The position numbers and the translations under genes were made by a program. Below, piece after piece: positions 8,564 through 16,667 of a stretch of 64,000 nucleotides of DNA (positions within the stretch are counted from its first letter, which is position 1; each line of letters opens with the position of its first letter). Origin of the DNA: Komagataeibacter xylinus. Lineage in GTDB: Bacteria; Pseudomonadota; Alphaproteobacteria; Acetobacterales; Acetobacteraceae. A model generated the notes under the pieces. The model made no database searches and had not been told where the DNA came from. It was given only the letters and a program-made list of their open reading frames with translations. The stretch is from NCBI RefSeq assembly GCF_009834365.1, contig NZ_CP041348.1, positions 404,001 through 468,000 of the forward strand, in the 5' to 3' direction.

Positions 8564-9964
8564 ATGCGCTATATTTCTACCCGGGGGCAAGCCCCCGTCC
8601 GCGATTTTTCGTCCGTTCTGCTGGCGGGGCTGGCAGAGGACGGTGGCCTGTACCTGCCGGAAAGCTGGCCCGAGCTTTCGGTAGATGACTGGCGCGGCCT
8701 GCGTGGCCTGCCCTACCCGGAGCTTGCGGCCCGGATCATCGCCCCCTTCGCCGAAGGCTCGATCTCGCACGATGTGCTGCTCAGGCTGTGCCGCGAGGCC
8801 TATGCCCGATTCGATCACCCCGCCATCGTGCCGCTGACACAGGTGGAAGACGGGCTGTTCGTGCAGGAACTGTTCCACGGCCCCACGCTGGCCTTCAAGG
8901 ACATGGCCATGCAGTTGCTTGGCCGCCTGTTCGACCACGTGCTGACCGAGCGTGACGAGAAAGTGACCATCGTGGGTGCGACCTCGGGTGATACCGGCTC
9001 GGCTGCCATCGAGGCCTGCCGTGGCCGCGAGCGCCTGCGCGTGGTGATCCTGCACCCTGAGGGCCGCACATCGGAAGTGCAGCGCCGCCAGATGACCACC
9101 GTGCTGGAACCCAACGTGACCAACCTTGCGGTAAAAGGCACGTTTGATGACTGCCAGGATCTGGTCAAGGCGATGTTCGCCGACCTGCCCTTCCGCACGG
9201 ACATGAACCTCTCCGCCGTCAACTCCATCAACTGGGCGCGCATTGCAGCGCAGGTGCCCTATTACGTCTATTCCGCCCTGGCCCTTGGCGCACCCGACCG
9301 CGAGGTCTCGTTCGCCGTGCCTACCGGCAATTTCGGCAACGTGCTCGCCGCCTGGGTGGCCCGCCGCATGGGCCTGCCCATCCGCGCGCTGTGCGTTGGC
9401 TCCAACCGCAACGACATCCTGAGCCGCTTCCTCAACGAGAACGACATGAGCATCCACGGCGTGGTGCCCAGCCTGTCGCCCTCGATGGATATTCAGGTGT
9501 CATCCAACTTCGAGCGCCTTTTGTTCGAGCTGCTCGACCGCGATGCGGCAGCCTGCGCGCGCATCATGACCGAGTTCCGCAAGACCGGCGTAATGAAGGT
9601 CTCCACCCCCGTATGGGACCGCGCCAATGCCCTGTTCCACGGCATGGCGCTTGATGATGACGCGACAGCGGCCGAAATCCGCATGCTCAACACGCGCAGC
9701 CACTACCTGGCCGACCCGCACACCGCCATCGGCATTGCGGCGGGCCGCGCCTTCCGCGAGCCCGGCATTCCCATGGTGGCCATGTCAACCGCGCACCCGG
9801 CCAAGTTCCCCGATGCAATGGCGAAGGCTACCGGCATCCGCCCGGCCCTGCCGGACCCGCTTGCCGACCTGTATGACCGGCCCGAGCGCTACACCGTGGT
9901 GCCCGCCGATCTGGGTGTGATCGAGGACAAGGTGCGCGCGGCCGTGCTGACCAACGCGCCCTGA
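8564..9964 (+). CDS. thrC: Threonine synthase
   Basis: 466 residues. It converts O-phosphohomoserine to threonine with pyridoxal phosphate in the cytoplasm. The PLP lysine lies in LFHGPTLAFKDMAMQL (K112). The phosphate-binding segment VGATSGDTGSAAIEACRGRE and the PTGNFGNVLAAWVARRMGLP motif are intact. I set the start at the ATG at 8564 (MRYISTRGQAPV). The open frame extends further upstream, but that part overlaps the preceding gene and does not resemble ThrC. The family normally begins with exactly this MRYxSTRG sequence. A gene for an M16 protease follows 72 bases downstream. Confidence 0.96.
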   Translation: MRYISTRGQAPVRDFSSVLLAGLAEDGGLYLPESWPELSVDDWRGLRGLPYPELAARIIAPFAEGSISHDVLLRLCREAYARFDHPAIVPLTQVEDGLFVQELFHGPTLAFKDMAMQLLGRLFDHVLTERDEKVTIVGATSGDTGSAAIEACRGRERLRVVILHPEGRTSEVQRRQMTTVLEPNVTNLAVKGTFDDCQDLVKAMFADLPFRTDMNLSAVNSINWARIAAQVPYYVYSALALGAPDREVSFAVPTGNFGNVLAAWVARRMGLPIRALCVGSNRNDILSRFLNENDMSIHGVVPSLSPSMDIQVSSNFERLLFELLDRDAAACARIMTEFRKTGVMKVSTPVWDRANALFHGMALDDDATAAEIRMLNTRSHYLADPHTAIGIAAGRAFREPGIPMVAMSTAHPAKFPDAMAKATGIRPALPDPLADLYDRPERYTVVPADLGVIEDKVRAAVLTNAP

Positions 9965-10036
9965 GCCTTTCCCCCATCCATCATACGTAAACAGGAGGTT
10001 GCTGGCGCCAGGGCGCCACGACCCCGCAGGACCAGC

Positions 10037-11302
10037 ATGACCGACCTGATCAATGTGACCCGACTGGACTCCGGCCTGACCATCGTGACCGAACGGATGG
10101 ACAGGGTAGAAACCATTTCGCTCGGGGCGTATGTCGCCGCGGGCACCTGTAACGAGAGTGCGGCGGAGAACGGGGTTTCCCATTTTCTCGAACACATGGC
10201 CTTCAAGGGCACGGGCACCCGCACCGCCGTGGGCATTGCGGAGGAAATCGAGAATGTGGGCGGCCACATCAACGCCTATACCGCGCGCGAGCACACGGCC
10301 TATTACGTCAAGCTGCTCAAGGAAAATCTTGATCTGGGCGCCGATATCATCGGCGATATCCTGACCCATAGCAGCCTCGCACCCGATGAACTCGAACGCG
10401 AGCGCGGCGTGATCCTGCAGGAAATCGGGCAGGCCAACGACACGCCGGATGATATCGTGTTCGACCATTTCCAGGAAACCGCCTTCCCCGACCAGCCGAT
10501 GGGCCGCCCCACGCTGGGCAAGGAAGCGGGCATCCAGTCCATGGCACGCGAAACGCTGGTCAACTACATGGGCACCCATTACCGGGCGGGCAACACCATT
10601 GTGGCGGCGGCAGGCAACCTCGAGCATGGCCGCGTGGTGGATCTGGTGCAGAAGCACTTCGCCGACCTGCCCACCGGCACCGTGCCGCCGCAGCCGGGCG
10701 TGAACTACGTGGGCGGCGCGTTCGTGCAGGAGCGTGAACTCGACCAGGCACATATCGTGCTCGGCTTTCCCTCCATGCCGTATGGCGACCCGGACTATTA
10801 CCCCGCCCTGCTGCTTTCCACGCTGCTTGGCGGTGGCATGTCCTCGCGCCTGTTTCAGGAGATCCGTGAAAAGCGCGGGCTGGTGTATTCGGTCTATTCT
10901 TTCAACGCGCCGTTCCGCCAGGGTGGCCTGTTCGGCATCTATGCCGGCACGGGCGAGGCCCAGGTGGCCGACCTCGTGCCCGTAACGCTGGAGGAACTGC
11001 GCAAGGTGCGCCATACGGTCAACGCCACCGAGCTTGCGCGGGCACGGGCACAGCTCAAATCATCGCTGCTCATGTCGCTTGAAAGCACGGGCAGCCGCTG
11101 CGAGCAGCTGGCCCGCCAGCTTCAGGTCTTTGGCCGCCTGATCCCCACGAGCGAGACCGTGGGCAAGATCGACGCCGTTACCATTGAAGACGTGCAGCGT
11201 GTCGCAACGCGCATCTTCAGCGGCAGGCCCACCCTGGCCTCGCTCGGGCCGGTCAGCCACCTGCCTTCGCTCGACAGCATTGCAGGAGCGCTGGCAGCAT
11301 GA
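10037..11302 (+). CDS. M16 family zinc protease (mitochondrial processing peptidase-like)
   Basis: 421 residues. It carries the inverted zinc motif HFLEHM (H49, E52, H53) followed by AFKGTGTRT, and the distal glutamate region ELERERGVILQEIGQANDTP. A second, non-catalytic M16 half follows, including RGLVYSVYSFNAPF. This is the single-chain alphaproteobacterial type related to mitochondrial MPP-beta. No signal peptide is seen. The natural substrate is unknown. The stop overlaps the pmbA start by four bases (ATGA), so the two proteases are probably translationally coupled. Confidence 0.92.
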   Translation: MTDLINVTRLDSGLTIVTERMDRVETISLGAYVAAGTCNESAAENGVSHFLEHMAFKGTGTRTAVGIAEEIENVGGHINAYTAREHTAYYVKLLKENLDLGADIIGDILTHSSLAPDELERERGVILQEIGQANDTPDDIVFDHFQETAFPDQPMGRPTLGKEAGIQSMARETLVNYMGTHYRAGNTIVAAAGNLEHGRVVDLVQKHFADLPTGTVPPQPGVNYVGGAFVQERELDQAHIVLGFPSMPYGDPDYYPALLLSTLLGGGMSSRLFQEIREKRGLVYSVYSFNAPFRQGGLFGIYAGTGEAQVADLVPVTLEELRKVRHTVNATELARARAQLKSSLLMSLESTGSRCEQLARQLQVFGRLIPTSETVGKIDAVTIEDVQRVATRIFSGRPTLASLGPVSHLPSLDSIAGALAA

Positions 11303-12639
11303 GTGCCAATCCCCTCGACCTCATCGCAGCCCTCATTGCCCGCGCCCGCGCGGCGGGGGCCGACGCGGCAGATGCCATATACGTCAACCGCGTGGCCCAT
11401 GGCGTGCAGGTGCGCAATGGCTGCACGGAAGACCTTGAACGCTCCGAAACGTGCGACCTCGGGCTGCGGGTATTCGTGGGTCAGCGGGCGGCCATTGTCT
11501 CGGCCACGGCACTCGACCCCGAACGCTTCGACACGCTGGCCGCCCGCGCGGTGGCCATGGCCCGCGTGGTACCCGAGGACCGTTTTGCCGGCCTGTGCGA
11601 GCAGGCCCAGCACGGTTTTGTCGATGCCACGGGCCTTGACCTGTTCGACCCCGCAACCCCCACCACCACAGACCTCATGGCCCGCGCCCGCACGGCGGAG
11701 GAAGCAGCCCTTGCGGTGGCTGGCGTGTCGAACAGCAACGGGGCCTCGGCCAGTTTTGGCCTGTCTGACATCATCCTCATGACATCGGCTGGCTTTTCGG
11801 GCCGCTATGCCCGCACCAGCCATTCGGTTTCGGCCAGCGTGGTGGCGGGTTCGGGCACGCACATGCAGCGTGATTACGACTACCACTCGACCGTGCACCT
11901 CTCCGACCTTGAGGATGCCGCCCTGATCGGCCGCCGCGCGGGCGAGCGCACCGTCGCCCGCCTCAACCCGGTGCGCCCGCGCACGGGGCGGCTGCCCATC
12001 GTGTTCGACCCGCGCGTTTCCACCTCGCTGCTCGGGCATCTGTCGGGGGCGATCAATGGCATTTCCATCGCGCGCGGCACCTCCTTCCTCAAGGAGAAGA
12101 TGGGCCAGCAGATCATGCCCGCAAACATCACCATCATTGACGACCCGCGGCGGGTGCGTGGTCCCGGCGCGCGCCCGTTTGATGGCGAGGGCATGCTGAC
12201 ATCCACCCGCACGCTGGTCGAAAATGGCGTGCTGAAAACGTGGGCGCTTGATTCGCGCTCCGCCCGCCAGCTTGGCCTCACCCCCAATGGCTGCGCCAGC
12301 CGGGGCACCTCCGGGCCGCCCGCGCCCTCGCTGGGCAACATGCACATGCAGCCCGGCACACTCACACCCACCGGACTGATGGCCGATATTGCCGAGGGCA
12401 TCTACATTACCGAGATGATGGGCTCGGCCATCAACGGCATTACCGGCGATTACAGCCGTGGTGCGGCAGGCTTCATGATCCGTGATGGCGTGCTGGCCGA
12501 GCCGGTGGCCGAACTGACCGTGGCGGGCAACCTCAACGACATGTTCGCCCGCCTTGTGCCGGCCAATGACCTGACCTTCCGCCAGTCCACCAATGCGCCG
12601 ACCATCCGCATTGATGACATGGTGATCGCCGGGGCCTGA
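11299..12639 (+). CDS. pmbA: TldE/PmbA family metalloprotease-associated protein
   Basis: 446 residues, usual for PmbA/TldE. Typical segments are VGVSNSNGASASFG-like (VAGVSNSNGASASFGLSD), HLSGAINGISIARGTSFLKE and TEMMGSAINGITGDYSRGAAGF. In the family TldE partners the catalytic TldD to cleave unfolded peptides such as microcin B17 precursor and CcdA; TldE itself lacks the HExxxH site, as here. No tldD lies in the window. It overlaps the upstream M16 gene by four bases and is followed by a hairpin at 12671-12704. Confidence 0.93.
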   Translation: MSANPLDLIAALIARARAAGADAADAIYVNRVAHGVQVRNGCTEDLERSETCDLGLRVFVGQRAAIVSATALDPERFDTLAARAVAMARVVPEDRFAGLCEQAQHGFVDATGLDLFDPATPTTTDLMARARTAEEAALAVAGVSNSNGASASFGLSDIILMTSAGFSGRYARTSHSVSASVVAGSGTHMQRDYDYHSTVHLSDLEDAALIGRRAGERTVARLNPVRPRTGRLPIVFDPRVSTSLLGHLSGAINGISIARGTSFLKEKMGQQIMPANITIIDDPRRVRGPGARPFDGEGMLTSTRTLVENGVLKTWALDSRSARQLGLTPNGCASRGTSGPPAPSLGNMHMQPGTLTPTGLMADIAEGIYITEMMGSAINGITGDYSRGAAGFMIRDGVLAEPVAELTVAGNLNDMFARLVPANDLTFRQSTNAPTIRIDDMVIAGA

Positions 12640-12670
12640 TCGTTGCCTTTCCGTGATTTCATGTTTCTGT

Positions 12671-12704
12671 AAGCCCGTTGCCCCTGTTACTGGGGCGCGG
12701 GCTT
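12671..12704 (+). terminator. Probable terminator after pmbA
   Basis: AAGCCCG and GCCCC pair with GGGGC and CGGGCTT around a TGTTACT loop, giving a strong stem with a two-base bulge 32 bases after the pmbA stop. The tail (ACTTATATCT) is T-rich but not a clean run. Confidence 0.6.
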
Positions 12705-12793
12705 ACTTATATCTGGTTAAAGGCGGCCCGATCTCATGCAGGCTGCATGGATAATGATGGTTCCGATACAGGATTGCAGATACCCTGACCCAG

Positions 12794-13759
12794 ATGAAAC
12801 AGAATTCCTCGCGCCTGATGCCGCGTAAAAGCATCATCCTCGCCGCTGGTGCGGCCCTGAGCATGCTCTCCCTCGTGGCACACCCCGATGTGGCGGATGC
12901 CCGCGCGGGTGGCGGCATGTCGATGGGGAGCCGTGGCTCGCGCACTTACAGCGCCCCTGCCCCCTCACAGACTGCTCCGTTTGGCGCAACGCCCTTCCAG
13001 CGCACCATGACGCCACGCCAGCAGGCGCCCGGCTATGGCATGCAGGCGCCGTATGGTGCGGGCATGGCCATGGCGCGGCCCCGCCACCCGTTCATGAGCG
13101 GGTTCATGGGTGGCCTGATCGGTGCCGGGCTGTTTGGCATGGTGTTTGGCCATGGCATGTTCAGTTCGGGCATGGGGGGCGGCGGCTTCCTTGGCCTGCT
13201 GATCCAGCTGGCGCTGATCTTTTTCCTGGTGCGGTGGGCCATCCGCCGTTTTAGCAACAGGGGTGGTGGCACTGGCGGGTCCGTCGCAAGCCCCTTTGGT
13301 GCCACCGGGCCCGCCGCCCCGCAACAGGGCGGCTCGCGGAATGTGGGTGTCGCCATCACGGCAGCCGACTACCAGGCTTTCCAGCAGGCGCTGATCAATA
13401 TCCAGACCGCCTGGAGCCAGCAGAACGTGGACGCGATGCGCCACATGGCTACGCCGGAGATGGTGTCCTACTTCAACAGCCAGCTCACCGAGCTTGCCAG
13501 CCGGGGGGCGCGCAACGTGGTGTCCAACCTGCGCTTCGAGCGGGGTGACCTGGTGGAAAGCTGGCGTGAAAACGGGGCCGACTACGCCACCGTGGCCATG
13601 CAGTATTCCATGATCGACATCACCACCGACATGACTGGCCGCGTGATCGAGGGCGATCCCTCAAACCGCACTACCGTGACGGAACTGTGGACCTTCGTGC
13701 GCTCGGCAGGTCTCGGAACATGGCTGCTCTCGGCCATTCAGCAGACTCCGCGCCGCTGA
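12794..13759 (+). CDS. Tim44-like domain membrane protein
   Basis: 321 residues. An N-terminal signal or anchor segment (SIILAAGAALSMLSLVA) is followed by a Gly/Met/Pro/Gln-rich linker. Two hydrophobic segments follow at about 101-121 (MSGFMGGLIGAGLFGMVFG) and 132-150 (FLGLLIQLALIFFLVRWAI). A C-terminal globular domain (about 185-318) has the Tim44-like pattern, with FQQALINIQTAWSQQNVDAM, RHMATPEMVSYFNSQL and VTELWTFVRSAG. In mitochondria Tim44 docks the import motor; the bacterial role is not established. The gene is monocistronic, ending at the strong terminator at 13775-13808. Confidence 0.85.
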   Translation: MKQNSSRLMPRKSIILAAGAALSMLSLVAHPDVADARAGGGMSMGSRGSRTYSAPAPSQTAPFGATPFQRTMTPRQQAPGYGMQAPYGAGMAMARPRHPFMSGFMGGLIGAGLFGMVFGHGMFSSGMGGGGFLGLLIQLALIFFLVRWAIRRFSNRGGGTGGSVASPFGATGPAAPQQGGSRNVGVAITAADYQAFQQALINIQTAWSQQNVDAMRHMATPEMVSYFNSQLTELASRGARNVVSNLRFERGDLVESWRENGADYATVAMQYSMIDITTDMTGRVIEGDPSNRTTVTELWTFVRSAGLGTWLLSAIQQTPRR

Positions 13760-13774
13760 CGCAGCCCCAACTGC

Positions 13775-13808
13775 AAAAGGCCTGCATCATATGATGCAGG
13801 CCTTTTTT
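13775..13808 (+). terminator. Rho-independent terminator after the Tim44-like gene
   Basis: A near-perfect palindrome (AAAAGGCCTGCATCAT / ATGATGCAGGCCTTTT) with a T-run, 15 bases after the stop. Because it has an A-run on the other side, it could also work from the opposite strand. Confidence 0.92.
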
Positions 13809-13929
13809 TATGTCCAGCGACAGGCCACGGCATTGCGGCACCAGTTCCGCAGGAGTGTCCTTCACCTGCACCAGGGCGCCACGTTTCCCACATGTATCCC
13901 CTGATGAAGAGCAAATTTTCTGGCTACTA

Positions 13930-13988
13930 CCTTTTTAAAAGGCGGTGTTCTTCAAAGATTTTTGAAAACAGCTTCACCAGAAACTTTT
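13930..13988 (+). repeat. Dispersed two-hairpin intergenic repeat, copy 3
   Basis: A diverged copy: CCTTTTTAAAAGG-type left hairpin, then TTCAAAGATTTTTGAAAACAGC and TTCACCAGAAACTTTT. It lies between convergent genes, 13 bases from the stop codon of the CoxF-like gene. Confidence 0.75.
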
Positions 13989-14000
13989 ACACTGTTCTCT

Positions 14001-14147
14001 TTATAGAGGGGTGAGGCTGAGCGCGTAGAGGATCACCGCCAGCGCCGAGAGCGTAACGGCCACAGCCTTGATACGGCCCTTGTGCCGACTCAAGGCCTCC
14101 TGCGCTTCCTGCTGCGGGGTCGCCTGTGCGGTTGCTGCTGGCTCCAT
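14001..14147 (-). CDS. CoxF-like small membrane protein (48 residues)
   Basis: A 48-codon frame starting with ATG at 14147 and ending TAA. The protein has a charged, Gln/Ala-rich N-terminus with SRHKGRIK followed by one transmembrane helix (AVAVTLSALAVILYALSL). Size, topology and position directly after ctaB match the small CoxF-type proteins found between ctaB and ctaG in alphaproteobacterial cytochrome c oxidase operons. Its role there is presumed to be oxidase assembly. Here no ctaG or ctaE follows. The start is 36 bases from the ctaB stop, with a GAGGATC ribosome binding site upstream. Assignment to CoxF rests on context and topology, since the sequence is too short for firm homology. Confidence 0.65.
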   Translation of the reverse strand: MEPAATAQATPQQEAQEALSRHKGRIKAVAVTLSALAVILYALSLTPL

Positions 14148-14183
14148 GAGCCTGATCCTCCCGTATGGATGAAAACGGCCCGC

Positions 14184-15143
14184 TCAGTGGGCAATGAAGG
14201 CGTGGTCGGCCAGCAGGCCAAGGAACAGAAAAAACAGATAGGCCAGCGAATAGCGGAAAGAGCGCCGCGCCGGGCCATCACCCGTCAGGCTGACACCATT
14301 GGCATCCTGCCTATCACGCAGCACGCCTATGGCGCACAGAATGAACCCGGCACCCAGCACGCTTGCCACGACCGTGTACAGCCAGCCCGCAAGGTGCATG
14401 AAAGACGGCACCAGCGAGATGGCGGTGAGAATGATGGTGTACCACAGGATCTGCCAGCGCGTGTGCCGCGCGCCCCTGACCACTGGCAGCATGGGAATGC
14501 CCGCCCGCCCGTAATCCTTGCACGCATAAAGCGACAGCGACCAGAAATGCGGCGGTGTCCACAAAAAGATGATGCCGAACATGACCACCGGCATGACGGC
14601 CATCGACCCCGTGGCCGCCGCCCAGCCGATCATGGGCGGAAAGGCGCCCGCAGCCCCCCCGATCACGATGTTCTGCGGCGTCGAGCGCTTGAGCCACATC
14701 GTGTAGATCACGGCATAGAAGAAGATGGAAAATGCAAGGATGCCCGCCGCCAGCGCATTGGTGGCCAGCCACAGCAGGATGACCGAGGCCACCGAAAGGC
14801 CAATACCGTAGCCCAGCGCCGCATCCGGCGCGATCCGTCCATCGGGGATGGGACGGGTTACGGTACGCTTCATCACCGCATCGATGTCGCGGTCATACCA
14901 CATGTTGATGGCACCTGCCGCCCCGGAGGCCATGCACACGCACAGGATGCTGACAGCAGCGACCAGTGGGTTGATCGGCCCCGGCGCCATGGCCAGGCCG
15001 GCGGCACCGGTAAACACCACCAACGAGATGACCCGCGGCTTGAGCAGCAGCAGCCAGTCACGCGCCAGCGTGCCAACGCGGCTGGAATCATAGGCAAGGC
15101 CAGCTTCGCTGGCCGGGTTGGTTACGGTGCCGCTCATGGTCAT
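14184..15143 (-). CDS. ctaB: Protoheme IX farnesyltransferase (heme O synthase)
   Basis: 319 residues with seven to nine membrane helices of the UbiA superfamily. The first aspartate-rich motif is NMWYDRDIDAVMKRTVTRP, where N and D residues bind the Mg-farnesyl diphosphate; the loop LKRSTPQNIVIGGAAGAFP is also typical. It farnesylates heme B to heme O, needed for bo3-type quinol oxidase and as precursor of heme A. I use the ATG at 15143 rather than 15176, because it forms an ATGA overlap with the upstream ctaD-like stop codon. Equivalent to cyoE. If the bo3 oxidase is the main terminal oxidase of this organism, this may be the gene that keeps the remnant operon under selection (inference). 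Confidence 0.93.
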   Translation of the reverse strand: MTMSGTVTNPASEAGLAYDSSRVGTLARDWLLLLKPRVISLVVFTGAAGLAMAPGPINPLVAAVSILCVCMASGAAGAINMWYDRDIDAVMKRTVTRPIPDGRIAPDAALGYGIGLSVASVILLWLATNALAAGILAFSIFFYAVIYTMWLKRSTPQNIVIGGAAGAFPPMIGWAAATGSMAVMPVVMFGIIFLWTPPHFWSLSLYACKDYGRAGIPMLPVVRGARHTRWQILWYTIILTAISLVPSFMHLAGWLYTVVASVLGAGFILCAIGVLRDRQDANGVSLTGDGPARRSFRYSLAYLFFLFLGLLADHAFIAH

Positions 15144-16501
15144 GCCTTTTCGCGCGCGGGGGAGGGTACCTGCCATTCAGCCGTGCGGGCACCCGGCCCC
15201 CAGTAATTATCCGGCAGGGGTGCACCCGGGCGCAGGCCCGCCTGCACCACGATGCCTGCAAACACCAGCACCGACAGGCCCATCAGCACCGCACCCAGCA
15301 CGCCCAGCGCCCCATGGAACGCCAGCAGCGACAGCACGGTTCCGCCCACTGTCAGCGCGAAATGCAGGCGGCTTGCGCCCACCGGGGCCACATGACCCAC
15401 CATCTTGCCAATCCAGTAATAAAAGCCCGCAAACAGCGCGAATACAGCAGCATACAGCGTTGCGGCATGTACATCAGCCATGCCGCCGGGCCGCAGCGAC
15501 ATGACGGAGCCGGACAGCAGCAGGGCTACAAAGCCCACCGCCCATTCCATTGGCACGGAGGCGCGCATGTGGCCCAGCCGCACCGTCTGCGCCCATGCCG
15601 ACAGCACGACGAGCACCGGCACCACGATCAACCCAAGCTGCACTGCGGCTGAAGGTGCTGCCAGATGCGCAAGCCCGCCATGCAGCAGGTCATGCACCCA
15701 TACGGAACTGCCACCGACCGACATGACCACCAGCGCACCCAGCACAAGGCGCGGCATCTGCAGCGGGCGGGCGCAGAAGGTCTCGACAACCTGCGATACG
15801 ATGCCGATGGAAGGCAGCAGCAGCAGCGCGATCTCGGGGCCGGAAAAGGCATGCAGCAGCGCATCGATATGGGTGGAGACATCGCCGCCAGCCAGCCAGA
15901 TGCGCGTCAGCCCACCCGCCATGACCGGCATGACCATGACCGCCATCATGCCCGCAAGCCCCTGCGCCCACACGAACAGCGGCAGGTCGCGCAGGCGCTG
16001 GCCCATCGGCCCCATGTTCAGCACGGTCGCGACCATGCAGATGCCCTGCATCAGCATGCCCAGGCACCAGCCCAGCAGCGCCAGCAGCGAAACCTGCGCG
16101 GGAAGCGCGGGCGAAAGCCCTGCCAGCACGGCCACAAAGCTGGCTGCAACCAGCGCCCACCCCGCCAGCGCCACGCGCGGCAGCGCAAGTTCACGTGCAC
16201 GCAGCAGCAGCGGCACGAACCAGTTGCCAAACCCGCCCGTAAGGGCTGGCAACGCACAGAAGAAGACCATCATCATGCCATGGCGCCGCGCAATGCGCTC
16301 CATGGCGCCGGGGGTGTCGCCTCCGGCCCAGGCCTCGATCAGGGCATGGGGCAGCAGGCCTGCCTGCAGTCCCACCGCCAGCAATCCGCCCACGAGGCCC
16401 GCCACGATGGCCATGACGAGATACAGCATGCCGATGGTCCTGTAGCGACAGGCCCCCGCATCCTGCACCGCATCCGCCCCGAACTGTGTGCCTGTGGGCA
16501 T
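15140..16501 (-). CDS. Degenerate cytochrome c oxidase subunit I homologue lacking the heme-copper active site
   Basis: 453 residues and about 12 membrane helices. It is clearly homologous to CtaD: helix II reads HGMMMVFFCALPALTGGFGN and helix X reads YAAVFALFAGFYYWIGKM. The low-spin heme ligands are kept (H74 in helix II, H345 in helix X). The catalytic centre is not. The usual GHPEVY of helix VI is SGPEIA (CuB His to G221, cross-linked Tyr to A225). The HH pair of helix VII is HD (H270, D271), and the first His of the HFHY motif is Asp (D343). About 14 residues before helix X are missing. The frame is open and codon use looks like its neighbours', so it is not a decayed pseudogene. The start at 16501 follows GGGAG; an ATG at 16555 is possible. 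Oxygen reduction by the standard mechanism should be impossible; another role is unknown. Confidence 0.85.
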   Translation of the reverse strand: MPTGTQFGADAVQDAGACRYRTIGMLYLVMAIVAGLVGGLLAVGLQAGLLPHALIEAWAGGDTPGAMERIARRHGMMMVFFCALPALTGGFGNWFVPLLLRARELALPRVALAGWALVAASFVAVLAGLSPALPAQVSLLALLGWCLGMLMQGICMVATVLNMGPMGQRLRDLPLFVWAQGLAGMMAVMVMPVMAGGLTRIWLAGGDVSTHIDALLHAFSGPEIALLLLPSIGIVSQVVETFCARPLQMPRLVLGALVVMSVGGSSVWVHDLLHGGLAHLAAPSAAVQLGLIVVPVLVVLSAWAQTVRLGHMRASVPMEWAVGFVALLLSGSVMSLRPGGMADVHAATLYAAVFALFAGFYYWIGKMVGHVAPVGASRLHFALTVGGTVLSLLAFHGALGVLGAVLMGLSVLVFAGIVVQAGLRPGAPLPDNYWGPGARTAEWQVPSPAREKA

Positions 16502-16630
16502 ACGATGTACTCCCTGCTGCCATGCGCCGGTTATGGCATGGCCAATCGTTACCATGATTTCATCATATACCGCGACTTATACACAAAAACGACCCTGTGG
16601 GCCGCCTGTGTGGTCGCGCAATTGTCATTT

Positions 16631-16655
16631 CAGCCCTGCCGCTGGGGCAGGGCTG
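16631..16655. other. Strong hairpin between pmtA and the ctaD-like gene
   Basis: CAGCCCTGCC pairs perfectly with GGCAGGGCTG around a five-base loop, 13 bases downstream of the pmtA stop on the - strand. Neither side has a T-run, so it may limit read-through or protect the pmtA 3' end rather than act as a classic terminator. Confidence 0.5.
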
Positions 16656-16667
16656 TGCCTGTGTGGC

